Shown: positions 45,226-54,734, counted from the stretch's first letter. The stretch is 64,000 nucleotides of DNA from Pandoraea cepalis (GCF_902459665.1 NZ_CABPSL010000001.1:682001-746000); one strand, 5' to 3'. The notes: generated by a model not told the origin, from the sequence alone. Numbers and translations are program-made.

Positions 45226-46892
45226 TGACAGACAGAGACAACACCGCAGCCAGCCGCGACGACATTCGCGTCTACGTCGCCCGCAAGATCCTGACGATGA
45301 ACCCGGCGCAACCGATTGCGACGCACGTGGCCGTGTGCGATGGCCGCATCCTGGCCGTCGGCGATTTGCAGGACATGCGGCGCTGGACCGACGCGGCACC
45401 GATCGACACATTGCGCGACAAGGTGTTGATGCCCGGACTGGTGGAGGGGCACTGCCATCTCATGGAGGGCGCGATGTGGGATGCCGTCTACGTGGGTTAC
45501 TACGACCGGCGCGGCCCCGATGGACACTTGTGGGAAGGGTTGAAGTCGCCGGCCACCGTGCTGGCGCGCCTGCGCGAGGCCGAGCAACGCATGACCGGCG
45601 ACCCCAAGCCGTTGCTGGCCTGGGGCTACGACCCGATCTTCTTCGAGGGCGCGCCGCTCGTCGCGCGCGACCTCGATGCCGTGTCCGCCACCCGGCCCAT
45701 TGCGATCCTGCATGCCAGTGTGCATCTGATGAATGTGAATTCGGCAATGCTCGCGCTGGCGGGCATCGACGGCGACACCGATGTCGAAGGCGTCGTCATG
45801 GGCACTGATGGCGAGCCGACCGGTGAATTGCAGGAGTTCGCGGCGATGTTTCCGGTGTATCGGGTCATTGGGGAAGGACTATCGATTGCCGCGAGCGAGA
45901 GTGTTCGCGCGATCTGGAATTTCGGACGCGTTGCGCAGCTCGCCGGGGTGACGACGGCCACCGACCTCGTCAACGACTTGACGCCGTCGGGCAATGCGAA
46001 TCTTCGCGAGGTGACAGGTGACCCGACATATCCGATCCGCATCGTGCCGGCGTTTGCGCCGCAGCGCTGCCCGGAAGGGGGGCCGCAACGCGTGTTGAGC
46101 GCGCGTGAGGGCAACACGGACAAGCTTCATTACGGGCCGGTCAAATTCATTGTCGACGGCTCGATTCAAGGCTTTACGGCGCGGCTGCGCTGGCCGGGAT
46201 ACCACAATGGCAAGCCCAACGGGCTCTGGCTGATTCCACCGTCGCAACTGGTCGAGACGTTCATGCCGTTCCACGCGGCGGGCCTGCAATTGCATATTCA
46301 TACGAATGGCGACGAGGCGACCGACGTCGTGCTTGATGCGATCGAGGCGATGCTGGCGCTGCATCCGCGTGTCGATCATCGCCACACGTTGCAGCACTGC
46401 CAGATGGCCGATGCCGCGCAACTCACGCGAGCGCAGCGGCTCGGCATGTGTGTGAACTTCTTCGCGAACCACGTCTACTACTGGGGCGACGCACACTATC
46501 ACCAAACGATGGGCCCGGATCGCGCCAATCGGATGGATGCCGCCGAGGTCGCCCGTCAGATCGGCCTGCCGTTCGCCTTGCATTCGGATGCGCCGATCAC
46601 CCAGCTCAATCCGCTGTTCACCGCGTGGTGCGCGGCCAAACGGGAGACGTCGTCGGGACGCGTGCTGGGCGACTCGCTGCGCTTGCCGGTGGCGGATGCC
46701 TTGCACGCGATCACGTTGGGTGCCGCGTTCTCGTTGGGCATGGATCATTTGGTCGGGAGTGTCGAAGTCGGCAAGTACGCCGACTTTGCCGTCCTTGAGG
46801 CGGATCCGTTCGAGGTGCCCGTCGACGACCTGCGACAGATGCCGGTGTGGGGCACGGTGCTCGGGGGCGAGGTGTTCCGCGCCCCGGCGTGA
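45225..46892 (+). CDS. Amidohydrolase family 3 (YtcJ-like)
   Basis: 555 residues. N-terminal beta-sandwich (ARKILTMNPAQPIATHVAVC, DGRILAVGD), then a metal-dependent barrel. Ligands are seen in LVEGHCHLMEGAMWDA (HxH), LQLHIHTNGDEAT and HRHTLQHCQMADA, with the catalytic Asp in ALHSDAPITQLNPLF. YtcJ-type members hydrolyse amides or cyclic amides; the substrate is unknown. Start overlaps the symporter stop by one base and its end overlaps the CobW-like gene, so carrier, hydrolase and metal chaperone are co-translated. The enzyme needs zinc or a similar metal, which gives the CobW gene a clear reason to be here. Confidence 0.82.
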   Translation: MTDRDNTAASRDDIRVYVARKILTMNPAQPIATHVAVCDGRILAVGDLQDMRRWTDAAPIDTLRDKVLMPGLVEGHCHLMEGAMWDAVYVGYYDRRGPDGHLWEGLKSPATVLARLREAEQRMTGDPKPLLAWGYDPIFFEGAPLVARDLDAVSATRPIAILHASVHLMNVNSAMLALAGIDGDTDVEGVVMGTDGEPTGELQEFAAMFPVYRVIGEGLSIAASESVRAIWNFGRVAQLAGVTTATDLVNDLTPSGNANLREVTGDPTYPIRIVPAFAPQRCPEGGPQRVLSAREGNTDKLHYGPVKFIVDGSIQGFTARLRWPGYHNGKPNGLWLIPPSQLVETFMPFHAAGLQLHIHTNGDEATDVVLDAIEAMLALHPRVDHRHTLQHCQMADAAQLTRAQRLGMCVNFFANHVYYWGDAHYHQTMGPDRANRMDAAEVARQIGLPFALHSDAPITQLNPLFTAWCAAKRETSSGRVLGDSLRLPVADALHAITLGAAFSLGMDHLVGSVEVGKYADFAVLEADPFEVPVDDLRQMPVWGTVLGGEVFRAPA

Positions 46893-46897
46893 CGACG

Positions 46898-47905
46898 ATG
46901 CAAGGCAGTCAACCCCTCGCACCCGCAGCGGTCGCTGCGGCGCCCAGGCCGCCGATCCCGATGGTCGTCCTGGGCGGCTATCTCGGTGCGGGCAAGACCA
47001 CGCTTGTCAACGCGCTGCTGCAAAATGCCGAGGGGTTGCGCGTTACCGTGCTCGTCAACGACTTCGGTTCGATCAATGTCGACGCGTCGCTCATTCGTGA
47101 GCGAGGCGACGACGTGATCGGACTTGAGAACGGCTGTGTGTGCTGCACCATTGGCGGACGCCTGGTCGAGACGCTGATCTCGCTGGGCGAGCGCGCGCAG
47201 CGGCCCGACTTGCTGGTGATTGAGGCGAGCGGTGTGTCCGATCCGCTGCGCATCGCGCAGGTGGGGTTGCTCGACAAGGCATTCCGCCTGCATGGCATTG
47301 TGGTGGCGGTAGACGTCGATGGCATTGACGCCGTACTGGACGATCGCTATGTCGGCGACATCGTCCGGCGTCAGATTGCGGCGGCCAGCACGCTCGTGCT
47401 GACCAAGACCGATCTTGTGAGCGACGCCAGGTTGCAGGCCGTCAGAGAGCGACTGGCATCGCTGGGGGCAACGCAGGTCGTTGTCACCGCGAACCAGGGC
47501 GTCGTGCCACCCGCCATTCTCTTTCCCGATGACGTGATGACCTTGCCCGGGTTGCTGAGCCCGCGCCCGATGGGGTCGGCATCACGCGCGTTGCCGCGTG
47601 GACTGCGCAGTTTCAGCGTCGCGACCGGTGGCGTGTTCGACCGGTCGCGACTGAAAGCGGCGCTGGCCCTGTTGGGCGACAAACTGCTGCGCGCGAAGGG
47701 CTTGGTGGCGCTGCAGGCCGGTCAGATGAGCGAGCTGCATGTCGTCGGGCGTCGTTCGATGCTCACACGTCGCTCGGATCTCCCTGCCGCGTCGTCGGTC
47801 ATCGTGTTCATTGGCATTGTTTCGGACGAAGACGAGCGTCGGCTCACGCAGGCGCTCGAAGCCGCCATGCTTCGAAGCGCGTGCGACGACGAGGCTATGC
47901 GATAG
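46898..47905 (+). CDS. CobW/COG0523-family metallochaperone GTPase
   Basis: 335 residues. Walker A in VVLGGYLGAGKTTLVNALLQ, the metal-binding ENGCVCCTIGG (CxCC), ASGVSDPLRIAQ, and the G4 motif TKTD. The CobW C-terminal domain (LRSFSVATGGVFDR onward) ends the protein. COG0523 GTPases deliver zinc or other metals to client enzymes. Adjacent to a metal-dependent amidohydrolase, which is the likely client. A GTG at 46889 that overlaps the preceding stop codon is an alternative start (338 residues). Convergent with gabT after 36 bases. Confidence 0.85.
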   Translation: MQGSQPLAPAAVAAAPRPPIPMVVLGGYLGAGKTTLVNALLQNAEGLRVTVLVNDFGSINVDASLIRERGDDVIGLENGCVCCTIGGRLVETLISLGERAQRPDLLVIEASGVSDPLRIAQVGLLDKAFRLHGIVVAVDVDGIDAVLDDRYVGDIVRRQIAAASTLVLTKTDLVSDARLQAVRERLASLGATQVVVTANQGVVPPAILFPDDVMTLPGLLSPRPMGSASRALPRGLRSFSVATGGVFDRSRLKAALALLGDKLLRAKGLVALQAGQMSELHVVGRRSMLTRRSDLPAASSVIVFIGIVSDEDERRLTQALEAAMLRSACDDEAMR

Positions 47906-47941
47906 GCGGCGTGAATTGCTGCGCGTGGAAACGAGGCACGC

Positions 47942-49225
47942 TCAGACCGTTACGTCGTTAAGTTCGAGCAAGGCTGTCTCCAGAATGTCGAGGGCTTCGT
48001 CGAACACCGCTTGTTCTATGGTCAGCGGAAACAGGAAGCGAATCACGTTGCCATGGGCACCGCAACTCAGCAGCAGCAGTCCCTGTTCCAGTGCGCGGGC
48101 CTGGATCCGTTTCACGACTTCCGGTGCCGGCGCTCCGGTCTGGGGATCGTGGAATTCCGCCGCTACCATTGCACCCGGTCCGCGCACTTCGACAAGCTGC
48201 GGCACCGAAGCCTGTAGCTTGCGCAGGCGCGCCTTCAACTGGTTGCCCAAGGTCTCGGCGCGCGATGAAAGCTGCTCTTCCTCGATCACATCCAGTACTG
48301 CATGCGCTGCCGCAACGGCCAGCGGATTCCCCGCATATGTCCCGCCCAGCCCCCCCGGCGCGGCTGCATCCATGATCTCCGTGCGACCGACGACTGCCGA
48401 CAGTGGCATGCCACCTGCCAAACTCTTGGCTACGGTCATCAGGTCGGGTATCACGTCGTAGTGTTGCATCGCGAAAAGCTTGCCTGTACGAGAAAAGCCG
48501 CTTTGCACCTCGTCCGCGATCAGCAGGATGCCGTGCTGCGTGCATAACGCGCGCAAGGCACGCACGAACTCCGGCGGCGCCTGGTAGAAGCCACCTTCGC
48601 CCTGCACCGGCTCGAAGATGATCGCGGCTACCCGCTGCGGGTCGATGTCGCTCTTGAACAGCTGTTCGATCGCCGCGAGGCTCTGCGCCGAGTCGATCTC
48701 GTGCAGTGCCGATGGGAACGGCACGTGGTACACCTCGCCAGGGAACGGCCCGAAACCCTTCTTGTATGGCGCGACCTTGCCCGTCAGCGCCATGGTCATC
48801 ATTGTCCGACCGTGGAATGCCCCGCCGAATGCGATCACCCCCGTACGTCCCGTGGCGGCACGTGCGATCTTGATCGCGTTTTCGACAGCCTCGGCGCCGG
48901 TGGTGAAGAAGGCAGTCTTCTTCGAATGGTCACCCGGCGTGCAGGCATTCAAGCGCTCGGCCAACGTCACATACGATTCATACGGCACGATCTGGTATGC
49001 CGTGTGCGTGAAGCGATCCAGTTGTTCGCGAATCGCCGCTACGATCTTGGGGTGACGATGCCCTGTGTTGAGCACAGCGATGCCGCTGGCGAAGTCGATG
49101 AAACGCCGTCCTTCGACATCCCAGAGCTCGGCATTTTTCGCTCGTTCCGCATAGAAATCGCACATGACTCCGATCCCGCGTGGGGTGGCGGCATTTTTGC
49201 GCGCGTGAAATTCCGCATTCAACAT
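47942..49225 (-). CDS. gabT: 4-aminobutyrate aminotransferase
   Basis: 427 residues, class III PLP aminotransferase. FFTTGAEAVENAIKIARAAT and AFGGAFHGRTMMTMALTGKV bind PLP phosphate and ring, IADEVQSGFSRTGK contains the aspartate that contacts the pyridine nitrogen, and the Schiff-base lysine is in TVAKSLAGGMPLS. The GabT N-terminus NAATPRGIGVMCDFYAERAK is typical. It transfers the amino group of GABA (or a related omega-amine) to 2-oxoglutarate. A MocR-type gene of the same strand lies upstream, and a shared operator connects it to the polyamine-type ABC transporter. Confidence 0.9.
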   Translation of the reverse strand: MLNAEFHARKNAATPRGIGVMCDFYAERAKNAELWDVEGRRFIDFASGIAVLNTGHRHPKIVAAIREQLDRFTHTAYQIVPYESYVTLAERLNACTPGDHSKKTAFFTTGAEAVENAIKIARAATGRTGVIAFGGAFHGRTMMTMALTGKVAPYKKGFGPFPGEVYHVPFPSALHEIDSAQSLAAIEQLFKSDIDPQRVAAIIFEPVQGEGGFYQAPPEFVRALRALCTQHGILLIADEVQSGFSRTGKLFAMQHYDVIPDLMTVAKSLAGGMPLSAVVGRTEIMDAAAPGGLGGTYAGNPLAVAAAHAVLDVIEEEQLSSRAETLGNQLKARLRKLQASVPQLVEVRGPGAMVAAEFHDPQTGAPAPEVVKRIQARALEQGLLLLSCGAHGNVIRFLFPLTIEQAVFDEALDILETALLELNDVTV

Positions 49226-49287
49226 TTCGACTCCTGAGTGGTCCGGTTGCCGCGCCGAGGTTCGGCACGATCTGGCTGATAGTTCGG

Positions 49288-49321
49288 AATATACTCAGGT
49301 CTGGTTCTTAAAAAAGAGCCA
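49288..49321 (-). promoter_or_regulatory. gabT promoter with MocR-type operator at the -35
   Basis: TGGTTCTT (49302-49309) and AAGAGCCA (49314-49321) form an inverted repeat (seven of eight pairs). On the minus strand a TATATT -10 (49293-49288) follows after eight bases and there is no -35 hexamer, so the promoter should need an activator. The same layout occurs upstream of the ABC transporter (50993-51027). Confidence 0.55.
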
Positions 49322-49458
49322 TTTCATTATCTTTGATGGGGCCGCTTTTTTGGCGAACGAGGTGCGGCTTCGCCTCGGATGGGAATGGACAGTCGCTGAG
49401 GGAGAATCGTGCCCGGCGATCCGAATGGCTGAGCATTGGTATTTTCGGCAGCGCTTGT

Positions 49459-50967
49459 CTACGGCTTCAGGTGCTTTTCGATGACGCGGGCGAGGCTGTC
49501 GAAGGCGGGCTCAATACGGTGGTTGGGCACGCACGCATAGCCGAGCAACAGGCCCGATTGTGCCGAGGCTGGGTCGATGTAATAGCGCGTCAGAGGCCGC
49601 ACCACGATGCCCGCTTCCAGCGCTTCGTCGGTAATTCTCTCATCCGAAATGGGGTTATCGCGCGGGTCTCGTGACTGCCCATGCAGGCCAAGCACCAGGT
49701 GCAATCCGGCTTCGTCGCCCATCACCGGCAGCGCATCGCCGAAGTTGGCGCGAATCGTATCGATCAACAAGGTGCGCCGCTCGCCGTACAGCGCGCGCAT
49801 ATGTCGAATGTGCGAGGTCAGGTAGCCATCGATGATGAAGTCGGTCAGCAGCGCTTGCTGCATCAGTTGGCCTTCGCGATACAGCTCCGACAGGCCGGTG
49901 CGAAAGTGTTCGATCAGGTTCTCGGGCACGACCATATAGCCCATGCGCAAACCGGGGAACATGGTCTTGCCGAAGCTGCCGACATAGATGACCTGACCTG
50001 CCGTATCCAGTCCTTGTAGCGATGAGATCGGCCGGCTGCCATAGCGAAATTCGCTGTCGTAGTCGTCCTCGATCACCCAAGTACGATGCTTGCTCGCGAA
50101 ATCCAGCAGCATTCGGCGGCGCGACAGGCTCATTACCATCCCCATCGGATACTGGTGCGATGGCGTGACGAGAATCAAGCGCGGTGGTGGGCCCTGCATG
50201 TCCTCCACGCTCGGGTTGAGGCCTTCGGTATCGATCGGGATCGGCTTCAGTTCGAGGCCCGACATCCGGAACACGCTGCGCACACCCCAATAGCACGGCT
50301 CTTCCAGCCACGCGACGTCGCCAATATCGCTCAGCAGCTTGACTGCCAGGTCGACCGACTGATGCACGCCGGTCGTGATGATGATTTGATCGGGATTGCA
50401 ATTGACCGAACGTGCCACGCGCAGATAATCCGACAGGGCACGTCGTAACGGACGGTAGCCGCTGCCCGATGCATACGTCAGCAGTTCATGGCTGGGTTGG
50501 CGCCAGAGCTTGGCTTGGAGGCGGTTCCATGTCTTGCTCGGGAATTCGGAGGTGTCCGGTACGCCGGGCATGAAAGCACCCCATTGTCGCTTTGATACGC
50601 CCGCCTGATCGATCATTTGCTGCCCCCGCGTCGACAAGCGCTTGTGCGGCTGCTCGTGCGATGTCATCTCCGAGGCGGCCGTATCGACACCGCGCGCGGG
50701 ACGCGTATCCGCCACGTAGGTGCCGCTACCAGTGGACGAGGTGACATAGCCCTCGGCAGTCAGTTGGTCATAGACGTGCAGCACGGTATTGCGCGCCACC
50801 TGCAAATCGGCGGCGAGCGTTCGCGAGGAGGGCAGCTTCGTGCCGGGCGGCAACTGGCCGCTCAGGATGGCCTGCTGGAGCAGGCTATTGATCTGACGAT
50901 ATGCCGGCTCGCCGCCCGCTTTGTCGAGATGCTGGATCAGCCAGTCCGACAGAATGATTGCGTCCAA
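49459..50967 (-). CDS. MocR/GabR-family regulator (GntR HTH plus aminotransferase-like domain)
   Basis: 502 residues. An N-terminal GntR winged helix (LPSSRTLAADLQVARNTVLH, VYDQLTAEGYVTSSTG) is fused to a fold-type I aminotransferase domain with IEDDYDSEFRYGSRPISSLQ and the PLP lysine in YVGSFGKTMFPGLRMGYMV. GabR of Bacillus is the model: it binds GABA-PLP and activates gabT. Located between gabT and a polyamine-type ABC operon, with matching operator elements at both promoters, so it probably activates both. Its start lies 168 bases from the ABC ATPase gene. Confidence 0.88.
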   Translation of the reverse strand: MDAIILSDWLIQHLDKAGGEPAYRQINSLLQQAILSGQLPPGTKLPSSRTLAADLQVARNTVLHVYDQLTAEGYVTSSTGSGTYVADTRPARGVDTAASEMTSHEQPHKRLSTRGQQMIDQAGVSKRQWGAFMPGVPDTSEFPSKTWNRLQAKLWRQPSHELLTYASGSGYRPLRRALSDYLRVARSVNCNPDQIIITTGVHQSVDLAVKLLSDIGDVAWLEEPCYWGVRSVFRMSGLELKPIPIDTEGLNPSVEDMQGPPPRLILVTPSHQYPMGMVMSLSRRRMLLDFASKHRTWVIEDDYDSEFRYGSRPISSLQGLDTAGQVIYVGSFGKTMFPGLRMGYMVVPENLIEHFRTGLSELYREGQLMQQALLTDFIIDGYLTSHIRHMRALYGERRTLLIDTIRANFGDALPVMGDEAGLHLVLGLHGQSRDPRDNPISDERITDEALEAGIVVRPLTRYYIDPASAQSGLLLGYACVPNHRIEPAFDSLARVIEKHLKP

Positions 50968-50992
50968 AGCGGTTCCATCGAGAATAAAGAAA

Positions 50993-51027
50993 TGGTTCCC
51001 TATTGTAGGGCCAAATCAGTCTATATT
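50993..51027 (+). promoter_or_regulatory. Promoter/operator of the polyamine-type ABC operon
   Basis: TGGTTCCCTA (50993-51002) and TAGGGCCA (51006-51013) form an inverted repeat with a perfect CCCTA/TAGGG core. TATATT (51022-51027) follows after eight bases, exactly as at gabT. It also lies 26 bases upstream of the divergent MocR start, allowing autoregulation. Confidence 0.55.
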
Positions 51028-51135
51028 CGGATTCAAGTTAAGTTCCACGGCGCCGAAAACGTCGCAACGCCCTAAGCGCATTGGGCTTGTCGCGCTTCGG
51101 TGCGCGCATATCTACCAGGGATGAAGAGGCCCGCG

Positions 51136-52272
51136 ATGGTGAACAGCAAACAGGTACTGGTGAGTTTTCGTCGCGTGAGCAAGACCTACGACGGCGAAAC
51201 GTTGGTGGTCAAACAACTCGACCTCGACATCTACCAAGGCGAATTCCTGACCTTGCTGGGACCGTCGGGATCGGGCAAGACCACTTGCCTGATGATGCTG
51301 GCCGGGTTCGAGTACCCCACTGGCGGAGAGATTTGGCTCGACGGTGTGCTGCTCAACACGGTGCCGCCGCATCAACGCAATATCGGCATGGTTTTTCAGA
51401 ACTACGCACTTTTTCCACACTTGAGCGTGGCGCAGAACGTTGAATACCCGCTGAAGGTGCGCCGCGTGCCTGGCGCCGACCGTGCGAGGAGAGTCGCAGC
51501 GGCGCTGGACATGGTGCAGATGGGGAGTTTTGGCAAGCGCTATCCGGCGCAGTTGTCGGGGGGGCAGCAGCAGCGTATCGCGTTGGCGCGCGCACTGGTG
51601 TTCGAGCCGCGTCTAGTGTTGATGGACGAGCCGCTGGGTGCGCTCGACAAGCAACTGCGCGAACACATGCAACTGGAGCTCAAGGCGTTGCACGAGAGGT
51701 TGGGCGTGACGTTCGTGTATGTGACGCACGATCAGGGCGAAGCGTTGACGATGTCCGATCGTGTCGCCGTGTTCGATCAAGGTTATGTACAGCAGCTCGA
51801 TACCGTGGACCGCTTGTATGAGTCGCCGTGCAATCAATTCGTTGCGAACTTCATTGGCGACAGTAACCGCCTGCGCGGGGTGGTCTCACAACTGGGGGAC
51901 GACTACTGTACGTTGCGGCTCGCGGACGGAAGCGAGGTTCGCGGCATGAGCGTTCACGCGCCGGCGGCTCGCGACGTCGGCAGTACGGGTCGTCGCGCCC
52001 AGATTGGAGAAGTGGTGAGCGCATGCATCCGCCCCGAACGCATGCGCCTGATTGACCCGGCTTCGTCGGTCGACGGCGGCGTTAATGGCGTGGTGGGACG
52101 TGCAGCCGGCCTGATCTATTTCGGCGACCACGTGCGCATGCGCTGCCAATTGCCGCAGCAGGACGAATGCTTCGTGAAGGTGCCGCTGGGAACGCCGGCG
52201 CTCAAGCACTTTGTGCCAGGCGTACCGGTCGCGCTCGCGTTTGAGCCGGAACATCTGCGCGTATTCACTTGA
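51136..52272 (+). CDS. ABC transporter ATP-binding protein (PotA-like)
   Basis: 378 residues. Walker A LLGPSGSGKTTCLMMLAGFE, Q-loop VFQNYALFPHLSVAQNVEYP, signature LSGGQQQRIALARAL and Walker B LVLMDEPLGALD, followed by a C-terminal TOBE domain as in PotA/spermidine-putrescine importers. First gene of a four-gene operon (ATPase, binding protein, two permeases). ATG 51136 has AAGAGG upstream; ATG 51121 is possible. Confidence 0.88.
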   Translation: MVNSKQVLVSFRRVSKTYDGETLVVKQLDLDIYQGEFLTLLGPSGSGKTTCLMMLAGFEYPTGGEIWLDGVLLNTVPPHQRNIGMVFQNYALFPHLSVAQNVEYPLKVRRVPGADRARRVAAALDMVQMGSFGKRYPAQLSGGQQQRIALARALVFEPRLVLMDEPLGALDKQLREHMQLELKALHERLGVTFVYVTHDQGEALTMSDRVAVFDQGYVQQLDTVDRLYESPCNQFVANFIGDSNRLRGVVSQLGDDYCTLRLADGSEVRGMSVHAPAARDVGSTGRRAQIGEVVSACIRPERMRLIDPASSVDGGVNGVVGRAAGLIYFGDHVRMRCQLPQQDECFVKVPLGTPALKHFVPGVPVALAFEPEHLRVFT

Positions 52273-52329
52273 TCAAGATATCCCGTTTCCTTGTCTAGTT
52301 GTCCGTCTGACCATCAACAGGAGTTGAAG

Positions 52330-53364
52330 ATGAAGAAGGTTGTAAACACAGTATTCGTCGTTGCCGGCGCCATGCTGTTCGGCGTTGCCCAAGCCGCCGA
52401 CGTGACCGTTGTCAACTTCGGCGGTGCCAACGGCGACGCCCAGAAAGCAGCTTTCGTGCAGCCGTTCGAGAAGGCCACCGGCCATCATGTGACGAGCGTC
52501 GAGTACAACGGCGAGCAGGCCAAGGTCAAGGCCATGGTCGAAGCCAAGCGTGTGAATTGGGACTTGGTCGAAGTCGAGTCCGGTGACCTTGGCCGTGGCT
52601 GCGACGAGGGATTGTACGAAAAGCTCGACTGGAGCAAGATCGGGCCGAAGAACGGGTTCACGCCCGCCGCGGTGCAGACCTGTGGCGCAGGCATTTTCAT
52701 CTGGTCGACGGTTTTGGCATACAACGCCAGCGCGCTCAAGACTGCGCCGACGGGTTGGGCCGATTTCTGGGATACCAAGAAATTCCCGGGCAAGCGCGCG
52801 ATGCGCAAGGGCGCACGCGGCAATCTTGAATTTGCGCTGATGGCCGACGGCGTTGCGCCCAAGGATGTCTATCGCGTGTTGTCGACCAAGGAGGGTGTCG
52901 ATCGAGCCTTCAAGAAGCTGAGCGAACTCAAGCCGTCGATTCAGTGGTGGGAAGCGGGCGCTCAGCCACCGCAATTCCTGGTGGCCGGTGACGTTGTCAT
53001 GTCGACGGCGTTCAACGGCCGCATCGATGCGGCGCAGCGCGAGGGAAAGAACCTGAAGGTGGTCTGGAACGGCAGTATCTACGATCTCGACTACTGGGCG
53101 ATTCCGAAGGGATCGCCGAAGAAGGACCTGGCACTGCAATACATCGCATATTCGCTGTCGACACCCGCGCAGAGTGCCTATGCCAAGCACATAGCCTACG
53201 GCCCGGTCAACAATGAGGCGGTCAAGTCGCTCGATGCCTCCACCCTGAAAGACTTGCCTAACTCGCCGGCTAACGTGACGACTGCTGTGCTTCAGAACAT
53301 CGACTTCTGGACGGATCGCGGCGATGAACTCGAGCAACGCTTTGCGGCATGGGCCTCGAAATAA
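52330..53364 (+). CDS. ABC transporter periplasmic binding protein (PotD-like)
   Basis: 344 residues with a signal peptide (MKKVVNTVFVVAGAMLFGVA, then QA) and a PotD/PotF-type fold (VTVVNFGGANGDAQKAAFVQ, WDLVEVESGDLGRGCDEGLY, YDLDYWAIPKGSPKKDLALQ). The family binds polyamines, GABA or related amines. Its neighbours gabT, gabP and a GabR-like regulator suggest GABA or putrescine. An AGGAG site precedes ATG 52330. Two cysteines (RGCDEG, QTCGAG) could form a disulfide. Confidence 0.85.
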   Translation: MKKVVNTVFVVAGAMLFGVAQAADVTVVNFGGANGDAQKAAFVQPFEKATGHHVTSVEYNGEQAKVKAMVEAKRVNWDLVEVESGDLGRGCDEGLYEKLDWSKIGPKNGFTPAAVQTCGAGIFIWSTVLAYNASALKTAPTGWADFWDTKKFPGKRAMRKGARGNLEFALMADGVAPKDVYRVLSTKEGVDRAFKKLSELKPSIQWWEAGAQPPQFLVAGDVVMSTAFNGRIDAAQREGKNLKVVWNGSIYDLDYWAIPKGSPKKDLALQYIAYSLSTPAQSAYAKHIAYGPVNNEAVKSLDASTLKDLPNSPANVTTAVLQNIDFWTDRGDELEQRFAAWASK

Positions 53365-53468
53365 GACGATGTAGCAAGCCTATGCTTCGGGTTCGCGCGG
53401 CACCGACGAGCGAACCCGAAACGGTAGTGGAATCGCAAGATTCGACGTCGAGAAAAGAGATCTCCTAC

Positions 53469-54731
53469 ATGCAAACCGCAACACTGGCCGTTGCCGAGAA
53501 CATGCGACTCGTTAAAGACGAGTTGCGTCAGACCCGGAATCGAAAGCGGATCAAGGCGCTGGCCTTGGTTGCACCGCTGGCGATTTTTCTGCTCCTGATC
53601 TTTGTCGTGCCGATTGCGATGCTACTCACTCGCGCGGTCGAGAATCCCGAGGTCGTCGGCGCCTTGCCCACGACAAGCCGCACGCTGCACGGCTGGGATC
53701 GCAAGCAGTTGCCCGGCGACGCCGCGTACGTCGCACTGATGAGTGATCTGACGGCGCTACAGGACGGCGATAGCCTTGGCGGCCTCGCGCGACGCCTCAA
53801 CACGGAATTGCCTGGATTTCACACACTAGTGATGAAGACGGCGCGGGCGTTGCCGTTTACCGATGACGACGGCAAGACAGTGCCGCTCACACAGGCGCGC
53901 GAGCGGCTGGTGAATTTTGATGCGCGATGGGGCGAACTGCCCTATTGGCAGGCGATCGCCAAGAACAGCAGCCGCTACTCTGCATTCTATGTGCTCGCGG
54001 CGCTGGACCATCGGCAGAATGCGTTCGGCGAAGTGGTGCCGGCCGACCCGGACGCGTCGATCTACCTGAACATCTTTGCGCGCACTTTCGGCATCAGCGC
54101 CGTGGTGACATGCTTCGCCTTGTTGATCGGCTTTCCGCTTGCCTATTGGATTTCGACGCTGCCGGGCCGGCGCGCGAACTTGATGATGATCCTGGTGTTG
54201 ATCCCATTCTGGACGTCCATTCTCGTGCGTGTCGCCGCGTGGATCGTGTTGCTGCAGGGGCAAGGCTTGGTCAACAAGGCACTGATGGTGAGCGGCATGA
54301 CACGCGCGCCACTCGAGCTGCTTTTCAATCGGGTCGGCGTGTACATCTCGATGACCCATATCTTGTTGCCCTTCATGATCTTGCCGCTGTATAGCGTGAT
54401 GAAATCGATTCCCCCGACGTATCAGCGCGCGGCCGTCTCGCTGGGGAGTCATCCGTTCGCGGCGTTCTGGCGCGTCTATTTGCCGCAAACCTATCCGGGC
54501 GTTGGCGCTGGCGCGCTGCTGGTGTTCATCCTGTCGATCGGCTACTACATCACACCAGCGTTGCTGGGCGGACCCAACGACCAGATGATCAGCTACTACG
54601 TGGCCTATTTCACGAACGTTTCCATCAATTGGGGTATGGCGTGTGCATTGGGCGGCCTTTTGCTTGCCGCCACGCTCGTGCTGTATGTGGTCTATGGGCG
54701 CCTGACGCGCGCGGAATTGGGCATGGGGTGA
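53469..54731 (+). CDS. ABC transporter permease (PotB-like) with large periplasmic insertion
   Basis: 420 residues, longer than the usual 280-310. After TM1 (ALVAPLAIFLLLIFVVPIAM) comes about 140 residues of soluble sequence (roughly residues 60-200), followed by five membrane helices. The EAA-type coupling loop is near SIPPTYQRAAVSLGSHPFAA. The insertion lies on the periplasmic side and could contact the binding protein. ATG 53469 is chosen over an ATG 40 codons upstream that overlaps the binding-protein gene. Translationally close to the next permease (three-base gap). Confidence 0.85.
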   Translation: MQTATLAVAENMRLVKDELRQTRNRKRIKALALVAPLAIFLLLIFVVPIAMLLTRAVENPEVVGALPTTSRTLHGWDRKQLPGDAAYVALMSDLTALQDGDSLGGLARRLNTELPGFHTLVMKTARALPFTDDDGKTVPLTQARERLVNFDARWGELPYWQAIAKNSSRYSAFYVLAALDHRQNAFGEVVPADPDASIYLNIFARTFGISAVVTCFALLIGFPLAYWISTLPGRRANLMMILVLIPFWTSILVRVAAWIVLLQGQGLVNKALMVSGMTRAPLELLFNRVGVYISMTHILLPFMILPLYSVMKSIPPTYQRAAVSLGSHPFAAFWRVYLPQTYPGVGAGALLVFILSIGYYITPALLGGPNDQMISYYVAYFTNVSINWGMACALGGLLLAATLVLYVVYGRLTRAELGMG

Positions 54732-54734
54732 GCA

